This document shows, in pieces, positions 1-4,925 of a stretch of DNA of 9,748 nucleotides. A program made the translations under genes and the position numbers. Numbering within the stretch: the first letter of the stretch is position 1; the number at the start of each line of letters is the position of its first letter. The notes under the pieces were generated by a model that had not been told where the DNA came from, made no database searches, and was given only the letters and a program-made list of their open reading frames with translations. The stretch comes from Roseburia sp. CAG:309 (GTDB lineage Bacteria; Bacillota; Clostridia; Lachnospirales; Lachnospiraceae), in contig FR894037.1 of the NCBI GenBank assembly GCA_000434115.1, forward strand, positions 12,012-21,759, given 5' to 3'.

Positions 1-336
1 TTTTGGTCTCTCTACCCCTTCCCCCCCCGCCGCTACACTAGAAAGAGCCTCCCCACGAAATCCCAGACTGTGAATCGTAAGAAGGTCTTCTATCTTTTTT
101 ATTTTGCTTGTCGCATGGCGGGTAAATGCCATCGGAATTTCCTCTCTGGCAATCCCACATCCATTATCTGTAATTCGTATAAAGGAAATGCCGCCGTCTT
201 TGATCTCGACGGTGATGGCATTCGCCCCTGCGTCAATTGCATTTTCCACAAGTTCTTTTACAACGGCAGCAGGGCGTTCTACAACTTCCCCTGCCGCGAT
301 CTTATCGATCGTAGATGGATCCAAAAGCTGTATCAT
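1..336 (-). CDS. mutL: DNA mismatch repair protein MutL, N-terminal part (runs off the left edge)
   Basis: MutL is the ATP-switched mediator of mismatch repair: it is recruited by mismatch-bound MutS and, in bacteria lacking MutH, usually carries its own nicking endonuclease in the C-terminal half, which lies outside this window. The 112 visible codons start at ATG 336 and read MIQLLDPSTIDKIAAGEVVE. They show the GHKL ATPase motifs in order: ELVENAIDAGA (motif I, metal-binding Glu/Asn), DNGCGI (motif II), RHATSKI, and SLGFRGEAL (motif III). The start is fixed by an AAGGAG site at 351..346 that overlaps the mutS stop codon (352..350), so mutS and mutL are probably translationally coupled; only 13 bases separate them. 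After ALSSVAA the last residues (GGEGVERPK) no longer resemble the family and come from a G/C homopolymer-rich stretch, so the last roughly ten codons should not be trusted. Confidence 0.96.
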   Translation of the reverse strand, partial: MIQLLDPSTIDKIAAGEVVERPAAVVKELVENAIDAGANAITVEIKDGGISFIRITDNGCGIAREEIPMAFTRHATSKIKKIEDLLTIHSLGFRGEALSSVAAGGEGVERPK

Positions 337-345
337 CCAATCACA

Positions 346-351
346 CTCCTT
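346..351 (-). promoter_or_regulatory. mutL ribosome binding site overlapping the mutS stop codon
   Basis: AAGGAG on the minus strand shares two bases with the TAA of mutS and lies 9 bases before the mutL ATG. The arrangement suggests that ribosomes finishing mutS help start mutL. Confidence 0.85.
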
Positions 352-3001
352 ACCATTTATCTTTTAATTCATTCTGCCATTTATATACCAGGTTCATCGC
401 ATCCATCGGTGTGACGCGGGAAAGATCAATGTCCCGCAGTTCAAACAAAATATCTTCCGAATGGAACGTTGTTACTGTATCAAAGATGGAAAGCTGATTC
501 ATCCCGGAAGATGCCTTTTTCTCCGGCACCGCATCCTGTTCCTGTCTCTCCGGAATACGGATCACAGACAGACTGTCGCCCCCTTCGAGTTCTTCTGCAA
601 TCTCTCTGGCACGAACCAATACACTTTCCGGCACACCGGCAAGTTTTGCCACCTGAATACCGTAACTTTTATCAGCACCACCTTTTACGATTTTTCGCAG
701 AAATACAATATCTTCGCCATCTTCTTTTACCGCAATACAGTAATTCTGAACGCCTTCCAATTTCCCTTCCAGTTCCGTAAGTTCATGATAATGCGTTGCA
801 AATAATGTCTTCGCACCAATATTCTTCTTATCTACAATATGTTCTACTACTGCCCAGGCAATGCTGAGTCCGTCAAAGGTAGACGTTCCACGTCCGATCT
901 CATCTAAGATGATCAGACTGTCCTTGGTCGCATTATGTAAAATATTGGCAACTTCTGTCATTTCTACCATAAAGGTACTTTGTCCGCTTGCAAGATCATC
1001 GGAAGCACCCACACGGGTAAAAATACGGTCTACCACAGAAAGATCTGCGGAAGCTGCCGGGACAAAGCAGCCAATCTGTGCCATCAGAGTGATCAGCGCG
1101 GTCTGACGCATATAAGTGGATTTTCCTGCCATATTCGGTCCTGTGATGATGACAACACGGTGCGAATCCTCATCAAGATACGTTCCATTGGAAATGAACA
1201 TATCGTGATCAATCATCTGTTCAATGACCGGATGACGTCCCTCTTTGATATTTATGATTCCTTCCTCATTGAGGGTCGGACGTACGTAATTATTCTTTTC
1301 CGACACAAGGGCAAGGCTTGCCATCATATCTAACATGGCAATTGCCTTCGCGGTACGCTGGATCCTGTCAACCTGCGTGAATACATGATCCCGGATCTCA
1401 CAGAACAACTGGTATTCCAGATTATACAATTTATCTTCTGCTCCAAGGACGACATCTTCCAGCTCTTTTAATTTTTCTGTCGTATAACGTTCCGAATTTG
1501 CAAGTGTCTGCTTGCGCACCCAGTCCGCCGGCACAAGATCTTTATAGGAATTTGTCACATCCAGATAATAGCCAAATACACGGTTATATTTCACTTTCAG
1601 GTTCTTTATCCCTGTTTTTTCCCGCTCTTCTGCCTCCAGCTGGAGAAGCCAGTCTTTTCCCTCGGATTTGGCCTTACGGAGTTTATCAACCTGTTCGTCG
1701 TAACCATCGCGGATAATCCCTCCGTCATGCATGGCAAGCGGCGGTTCTTCGGTAATCGCATCAGTAACCAATTTGCAAATATCCTCTAAGGGATCTAATT
1801 CTTCTAAAATTTCCGCAAACAGCCGGCTTTTAAAATTCGAACACAAAAAACGGATCGGCGGCAGCATTTCCAGCGAACTTTTTAACGCAATAAAATCTCT
1901 CGGATTTGCTGACTTATAACTGATCTTACTAAGCAGTCTCTCAAGATCGTAGATCGGATTCAGATACTCTCTGAGTTCCTCCCGTGTAATCATATTTGCA
2001 TTTAATTCATCAATCGCATCAAAGCGCTTCAATATCTCTTCTTTTTGAATAAATGGCTGCTCCAATGTGCTGCGTAGTTTTCGCGCTCCCATCGCCGTCC
2101 TTGTCCGGTCAAGCACCCATAAAAGAGAACCCCTTTTTTTCTTTTCCCGAAGTGTCTCTACAAGTTCCAGATTCCGGCGGGTATTGCGGTCTAACAGCAT
2201 ATATTTTCCCACCTTATAGGGAACCAGCTCCAAAATATGGGCAAGCGAAGTCTTCTGCGTCTCCTCAAGGTATTCCATCACGGCACCTGCCGCTGTGATT
2301 CCAACCGAATAATCCGCCAATCCCAGTCCATCCAACGTCTGAACGGAAAAATGACGGCACAGCGATTTTTTACAGCATTCTTCGTCAAAATAATGAGGAG
2401 CCAGCGAAGAAATCGAAATTCCAAGCCGTTCCTTCAGATCCTCAATATCCACTCCGCTAATATAAAAAGACTCATTGCAAATGAGTTCACTCGGCATAAA
2501 TTTATTAATTTCATCAAGAAGTTTTCCTAAAGTATCCACTTCGGTCAGACGATATTCTCCCGTTGTGACATCCACGACAGAAATTCCAAACAGATCATCC
2601 ATCGCGACAACACCCATCAGATAATTATTCTTTGACTCATCCAATGCTTCCAGATTGCAATTTGTTCCCGGTGTGACGATCCGCACAACTTCTCTTTTTA
2701 CAAGTCCCTTTGCCAGCTTTGGATCTTCCACCTGCTCACATATCGCCACTTTATAGCCTTTAGAAACCAGGCGGGTGATATATCCTTCTGCAGAATGAAA
2801 GGGGACACCACACATGGGTGCCCTTTCTTTTAATCCGCAACTCTTTCCGGTAAGAGTTAATTCCAATTCTTTTGATGCACATTTCGCATCTTCAAAAAAC
2901 ATTTCATAGAAATCACCCAGACGGTAAAACAGGATACAATCTTTGTACTCATTCTTTGTCTCAAGATACTTCTGCATCATGGGGGTAAGCTGTTCTTCCA
3001 T
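350..3001 (-). CDS. mutS: DNA mismatch repair protein MutS
   Basis: MutS is the mismatch-recognition ATPase: a dimer clamps DNA, inserts a Phe at the mismatch, then slides in an ATP-bound form and recruits MutL. The protein is 883 residues, slightly longer than the roughly 850-860 usual for MutS1. The N-terminal domain has LGDFYEMF with the mismatch-reading Phe31 and Glu33. Connector, lever and clamp domains follow. The ATPase domain has Walker A GPNMAGKST (G621 to S628, Lys627), the stretch GASDDLASGQSTFMVEM, Walker B LIILDE (Asp700, Glu701) followed by GRGTSTFDG, and FATHYHEL. Near the C-terminus QLSIF (836-840) matches the known type of sliding-clamp binding motif in MutS, followed by a conserved tail with LYKW-type helix (residues about 850-883). 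The start at 3001 is supported by AAGGAG at 3014..3009, 7 bases upstream. The gene follows the SH3-domain gene by 15 bases and precedes mutL by 13, so it is the middle gene of one operon. No broken motif was seen. Confidence 0.99.
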   Translation of the reverse strand: MEEQLTPMMQKYLETKNEYKDCILFYRLGDFYEMFFEDAKCASKELELTLTGKSCGLKERAPMCGVPFHSAEGYITRLVSKGYKVAICEQVEDPKLAKGLVKREVVRIVTPGTNCNLEALDESKNNYLMGVVAMDDLFGISVVDVTTGEYRLTEVDTLGKLLDEINKFMPSELICNESFYISGVDIEDLKERLGISISSLAPHYFDEECCKKSLCRHFSVQTLDGLGLADYSVGITAAGAVMEYLEETQKTSLAHILELVPYKVGKYMLLDRNTRRNLELVETLREKKKRGSLLWVLDRTRTAMGARKLRSTLEQPFIQKEEILKRFDAIDELNANMITREELREYLNPIYDLERLLSKISYKSANPRDFIALKSSLEMLPPIRFLCSNFKSRLFAEILEELDPLEDICKLVTDAITEEPPLAMHDGGIIRDGYDEQVDKLRKAKSEGKDWLLQLEAEEREKTGIKNLKVKYNRVFGYYLDVTNSYKDLVPADWVRKQTLANSERYTTEKLKELEDVVLGAEDKLYNLEYQLFCEIRDHVFTQVDRIQRTAKAIAMLDMMASLALVSEKNNYVRPTLNEEGIINIKEGRHPVIEQMIDHDMFISNGTYLDEDSHRVVIITGPNMAGKSTYMRQTALITLMAQIGCFVPAASADLSVVDRIFTRVGASDDLASGQSTFMVEMTEVANILHNATKDSLIILDEIGRGTSTFDGLSIAWAVVEHIVDKKNIGAKTLFATHYHELTELEGKLEGVQNYCIAVKEDGEDIVFLRKIVKGGADKSYGIQVAKLAGVPESVLVRAREIAEELEGGDSLSVIRIPERQEQDAVPEKKASSGMNQLSIFDTVTTFHSEDILFELRDIDLSRVTPMDAMNLVYKWQNELKDKW

Positions 3002-3016
3002 TGGTCGTCTCCTTCT

Positions 3017-3784
3017 TTATCCTTCCTGTGTGGATGTCTGATCTGGTGTTTTTTCCGGCTCCGGTGCTTTCGTTGGTTCCGGTGCCACGGTCTCCTGCGG
3101 TATCTGAGTTGCCTGTGGCATATTTGTTGGTGTATGTGTCGCAGGTGTTTTCGTAGCTTTTGGTTTCTTTGTCGCTTTCGGACGTTTTGTCGCTTTCGGA
3201 CGCTTTGTCGGTTTTTGAGTTTCTGTAGCCCTTGGTGCAGAAGTTGTTCTAGGTGCCGGTGTCGCAGTCGGCTCTTCTGCCGGTTTCTTCGTACTCAGAT
3301 AAATCGTACTGACATACCCCTGAGTCCCATTTATTTCCACTTTGGTCCACTCTTTTCCATATTCTAGAATCGTCACTTTATCTCCTGTCTGAAGCTTGGC
3401 AATAACATCTGCCGTCAAAGCAGCCTCACTTCGAAGATTAACAACGGTCGTCGCATAAGCCACCTTTGCATCCTTCAGATCATCATCCACGTCTTCCTCG
3501 TCATCCTGAAAATCTTCTTCATTTCCACTGACAATCGCAGAATCATATGGTGCCGGGGTCTCTTCGGCATCCACAGCCTGCTCGGTCACAACAGCCGGTT
3601 TGTCCTCGAGATCTCCGCTGTCAACCACTTTCTTTCCAAAGAAAAACGTCTTTCCTACAAAAACCAGTCCGATCACGAGGGCAATCCCCACGATACCAGA
3701 CCATATCGCCATAATAAACTCAAATCGAAATTTCTTATCCGTTTTCAATTTATCGAAAAAATTCGTTCCTTTACCTTCACTCAT
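3017..3784 (-). CDS. Membrane-anchored bacterial SH3 (SH3b) domain protein with a Lys/Thr/Pro-rich tail, function unknown
   Basis: I do not recognise a named gene. Numbering from the ATG at 3784 (255 aa), residues 1-22 are basic and cytoplasmic-looking, residues about 24-46 form one hydrophobic membrane segment (IMAIWSGIVGIALVIGLVFV), residues 58-103 are acidic and probably disordered (NEEDFQDDEEDVDDD), residues about 107-164 form an SH3b domain (VVNLRSEAAL, GDKVTILEYGKEWTKV, TQGYVSTIYL), and the remainder is a Pro/Thr/Lys-rich tail containing repeats of TKRPKA. Basic residues before the membrane segment suggest the SH3b domain and tail lie outside the cytoplasm. SH3b domains of this layout commonly bind cell-wall components; that role here is inference. 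An ATG at 3793 adds three residues, but it lies one base from the AAGGAG (3800..3795), whereas the ATG at 3784 is 10 bases away, so I prefer 3784. It is the first gene of the operon with mutS, 15 bases upstream. Why an envelope protein sits with mismatch repair is unclear. Confidence 0.78.
   Translation of the reverse strand: MSEGKGTNFFDKLKTDKKFRFEFIMAIWSGIVGIALVIGLVFVGKTFFFGKKVVDSGDLEDKPAVVTEQAVDAEETPAPYDSAIVSGNEEDFQDDEEDVDDDLKDAKVAYATTVVNLRSEAALTADVIAKLQTGDKVTILEYGKEWTKVEINGTQGYVSTIYLSTKKPAEEPTATPAPRTTSAPRATETQKPTKRPKATKRPKATKKPKATKTPATHTPTNMPQATQIPQETVAPEPTKAPEPEKTPDQTSTQEG
3150..3211 (-). repeat. 18-bp tandem repeat encoding TKRPKA hexapeptides
   Basis: Two near-identical 18-bp units (plus strand TTTGTCGCTTTCGGACG plus T or C) lie at 3168-3185 and 3186-3203, flanked by a diverged copy at about 3150-3167 and a partial copy at 3204-3211. 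The unit is a multiple of three, so gain or loss of copies keeps the reading frame and would lengthen or shorten the basic Lys/Pro/Thr tail of the SH3-like protein. Confidence 0.85.
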
Positions 3785-3831
3785 TTTTCTCATTCTCCTT
3801 ACGCATTATGTTCAAAAGTACTACCTTTCTA

Positions 3832-3860
3832 ATTATAACCATAGAACAAAAATTTGTCCA
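3832..3860 (-). promoter_or_regulatory. Sigma-A type promoter of the SH3-mutS-mutL operon
   Basis: On the minus strand TGGACA (3860..3855) and TATAAT (3837..3832) are separated by exactly 17 bases: a perfect -10 and a five-of-six -35. Transcription would start near 3825, leaving a 5' leader of about 40 bases before the ATG at 3784. No other promoter is apparent before mutS or mutL, so this probably drives all three genes. Confidence 0.75.
3844..3859 (+). repeat. Imperfect palindrome overlapping the -35 of the SH3-mutS-mutL promoter
   Basis: GAACAAA-AA-TTTGTCC is a 7-bp inverted repeat with one mismatch. It covers the minus-strand -35 box. The half-site GAAC resembles a LexA half-site, but the 8-base spacing between GAAC and GTCC does not fit the usual 4, so this is only a possible operator for an unknown regulator. 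Confidence 0.4.
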
Positions 3861-3889
3861 CATAAAATTTAAAGAATTTTGCATTTATC

Positions 3890-3903
3890 AGAACAAACGT
3901 TTG
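3890..3903 (+). promoter_or_regulatory. LexA operator 1 (SOS box) upstream of lexA
   Basis: AGAACAAACGTTTG matches the Firmicute SOS box CGAACRNRYGTTYC at all but the two outermost bases: GAAC (3891-3894), four bases fitting RNRY, then GTTT (3899-3902). It overlaps the first bases of the lexA -35, so bound LexA would block RNA polymerase. It lies 30 bases beyond the -35 of the divergent operon. Confidence 0.8.
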
Positions 3904-3929
3904 ACAATCGTTTTAAACTGTGTTACTAT
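3901..3929 (+). promoter_or_regulatory. lexA promoter
   Basis: A perfect TTGACA (3901-3906) and TACTAT (3924-3929) are separated by 17 bases. The predicted start near 3936 leaves a leader of about 54 bases. The -35 overlaps operator 1 and the start site falls inside operator 2, the classic layout of an autorepressed lexA. Confidence 0.85.
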
Positions 3930-3934
3930 AAATA

Positions 3935-3948
3935 CAAACAATTGTTTG
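3935..3948 (+). promoter_or_regulatory. LexA operator 2, perfect 14-bp palindrome at the lexA start site
   Basis: CAAACAATTGTTTG is a perfect inverted repeat. It fits the SOS box less well than operator 1 (A in place of G in the left half, T in place of R in the centre) but keeps AAC-N4-GTT. Its centre is 45 bp from that of operator 1, slightly over four helical turns, so two LexA dimers could bind on roughly one face with the promoter between them. Confidence 0.65.
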
Positions 3949-3989
3949 CATTTATCATTCAGCATGATAGGAAAGGAAGGACAAATCAT

Positions 3990-4604
3990 ATGGGAAATGG
4001 TCGTATTTCTGCAAAACAAAGTGAAATTCTTGAATATATTAAGGAAGAAATTTTAAGCAAAGGCTACCCGCCGGCAGTCCGTGAAATCTGTAATGCGGTA
4101 CATTTAAAATCCACTTCTTCCGTTCATTCACACCTGGAAACACTGGAAAAGAATGGATATATTCGAAGAGACCCTACCAAACCACGTGCAATCGAGATCG
4201 TCGATGACAATTTCAATATCACACGAAAAGAAATGAGAAACATTCCGATCATTGGCGACGTCGCAGCCGGCCAGCCAATCTTCGCCGAACAAAACATCAG
4301 CGGATATTTTCCTATTCTGGCAGATGAACTGCCAAGCGGAAATTTATTTATGCTCAATGTACGCGGCGAAAGCATGATCAATATCGGTATTCATGACGGT
4401 GATAAAGTCATCGTCCGCGAAGCCTCCACTGCCAAAAACGGAGATATCGTTGTCGCCCTTGTCGACGACTCCGCCACCGTAAAAACCTACTACAAAGAAG
4501 ACGGCCGCTACCGTCTCCAGCCGGAAAATGACACCATGGATCCTATTTACGTAGACCACGTACAAATTCTCGGTCTTGTCATCGGATTATTCCGTTTGTA
4601 TTAA
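3990..4604 (+). CDS. lexA: SOS response transcriptional repressor LexA
   Basis: LexA represses DNA-damage genes and is inactivated when RecA filaments on single-stranded DNA trigger its self-cleavage. The 204-residue protein has an N-terminal winged-helix DNA-binding domain (residues 1-70; SAKQSEILEYIKE, then YPPAVREICNAVHLKSTSSV as the recognition region) and a C-terminal serine-lysine peptidase domain. The cleavage bond is Ala93-Gly94 (VAAGQP), the nucleophile is Ser128 in RGESM and the base is Lys165 in TVKTYY; all three are offset by exactly nine from E. coli LexA (84/85, 119, 156), so the autocleavage machinery is intact. The start at 3990 follows AAGGAAGGA (3973-3981) and gives MGNGRISAKQ. 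An open frame reaches upstream to 3879, but that would run across the promoter and operators, so it is rejected. The gene is transcribed alone, divergent from the SH3-mutS-mutL operon and convergent with polC, and it is probably autoregulated through the two operators. Confidence 0.98.
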   Translation: MGNGRISAKQSEILEYIKEEILSKGYPPAVREICNAVHLKSTSSVHSHLETLEKNGYIRRDPTKPRAIEIVDDNFNITRKEMRNIPIIGDVAAGQPIFAEQNISGYFPILADELPSGNLFMLNVRGESMINIGIHDGDKVIVREASTAKNGDIVVALVDDSATVKTYYKEDGRYRLQPENDTMDPIYVDHVQILGLVIGLFRLY

Positions 4605-4621
4605 TATGCTATATAGCAATG

Positions 4622-4757
4622 TTTTCACTGGAATAATCATATTACTACTGCCGTTTTGTTATGGTGTTATTATTAAAACCAATCATTTGCCTATATCTTT
4701 ACGATATTTTCACTAAAACAATCATCGTACCTATTAATACCATTTTGTTATGGTGTT
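4622..4757 (+). repeat. Imperfect direct repeat in the lexA-polC gap (two units about 85-89 bp apart)
   Basis: TTTTGTTATGGTGTT occurs exactly at 4654-4668 and 4743-4757. Each copy is preceded by TTTTCACT (4622-4629 and 4707-4714) and AATCAT (4635-4640 and 4720-4725). The sequence between these blocks has diverged. Each unit ends as a hairpin with the same six-base loop TTTGTT. The second unit abuts the large structured element at 4762. Confidence 0.7.
4640..4675 (+). repeat. Hairpin 1, weak, wobble-rich
   Basis: Arms 4640-4654 and 4661-4675 flank the loop TTTGTT (4655-4660). Twelve of fifteen positions pair, three of them as G-U on the plus strand, with mismatches at 4648/4667, 4645/4670 and 4642/4673. 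Its 3' arm matches that of hairpin 2, yet its 5' arm differs and still pairs, so the fold may be selected or may be a decaying copy. Confidence 0.4.
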
Positions 4758-4760
4758 GAT
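4733..4760 (+). repeat. Hairpin 2, 11-bp stem beside the large RNA element
   Basis: ATTAATACCAT (4733-4743) pairs with ATGGTGTTGAT (4750-4760) around the loop TTTGTT. All eleven positions pair on the plus strand, two as U-G wobbles (4735/4758, 4738/4755) that would be A-C mismatches on the minus strand. It lies one base before the outer helix of the 4762-4900 element, so the two helices could stack. Confidence 0.6.
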
Positions 4761-4761
4761 A

Positions 4762-4900
4762 AAAAATGAGACCATTGTTTCACAATAAGGGATTTAGAAT
4801 CCCGTCGGTGCATTGAGGGCGTATTACTGCCCTCATGCACCGGTACGTGGATTCTTCTAAGCGAGAGCGGTCCCGCATGTGAAATAATGGTCTTATTTTT
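4762..4900 (+). ncRNA. Candidate structured RNA of about 139 nt with a 22-bp closing helix; family not identified
   Basis: Four nested helices can be drawn. Outer P1 pairs 4762-4783 with 4879-4900 over 22 bp (23 with A4784-U4878), with only two non-canonical positions, G4768-U4894 and G4777-U4885, both wobbles on the plus strand. P2 pairs GGGA (4789-4792) with UCCC (4871-4874). P3 pairs AGAAUCC (4796-4802) with GGAUUCU (4849-4855). P4 is a 14-bp hairpin, 4806-4820 with 4829-4842, with a single bulged U4814 and an eight-base loop. A small GC-GAGA-GC hairpin with a GNRA-type loop follows at 4861-4868. An alternative hairpin, GGGAUU-UAG-AAUCCC (4789-4803), competes with P2 and P3. The 3' end runs into UUAUUUUUAUUAU, as at an intrinsic terminator. 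I see no convincing own promoter, so it may be cut or terminated from lexA read-through. It has no open reading frame of note. It could be a standalone regulatory RNA, a mobile RNA element, or an elaborate terminator. Confidence 0.55.
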
Positions 4901-4908
4901 ATTATAAA
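4762..4908. terminator. Probable bidirectional transcription end between convergent lexA and polC
   Basis: The outer arms 4762-4783 and 4879-4900 are flanked by an A-run on the left and a T-rich run on the right, so each strand reads as stem plus U-tract. This is the position where a shared terminator for lexA (plus) and polC (minus) is expected, and no other terminator is visible in the 321-base gap. The stem is better paired on the plus strand. The 95-base interior is unusually large and structured for a terminator loop. Confidence 0.55.
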
Positions 4909-4925
4909 CATCATAGCAAAACCTT

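Noticed and set aside
3785..3793. Alternative ATG at 3793 for the SH3-like protein
   Set aside because: Only one base separates it from the AAGGAG, too close for initiation; the ATG at 3784 is 10 bases away. The difference is three residues and does not affect the call.
3879..3989. In-frame upstream extension of lexA
   Set aside because: It would start at a TTG within the operator region, span the promoter and both operators, and add residues not found in LexA. The ATG at 3990 has a good ribosome binding site and the correct family N-terminus.
4607..4618. 12-bp perfect palindrome TGCTATATAGCA just after the lexA stop codon
   Set aside because: It is AT-rich, has no loop and no following T-tract, so it is a poor terminator and does not match a LexA box; it may be chance.
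4605..4761. Dedicated promoter for the structured RNA
   Set aside because: No -35/-10 pair with 16-18 base spacing on the plus strand was convincing; TTGTTA at 4656 and 4745 have no -10 at the right distance.
4762..4900. Identity as 6S RNA or SRP RNA
   Set aside because: The long closed rod recalls 6S RNA, but it is shorter than usual and lacks a clear large symmetric central bubble. The conserved SRP core with GGAAGCAGCC-type sequence is absent.
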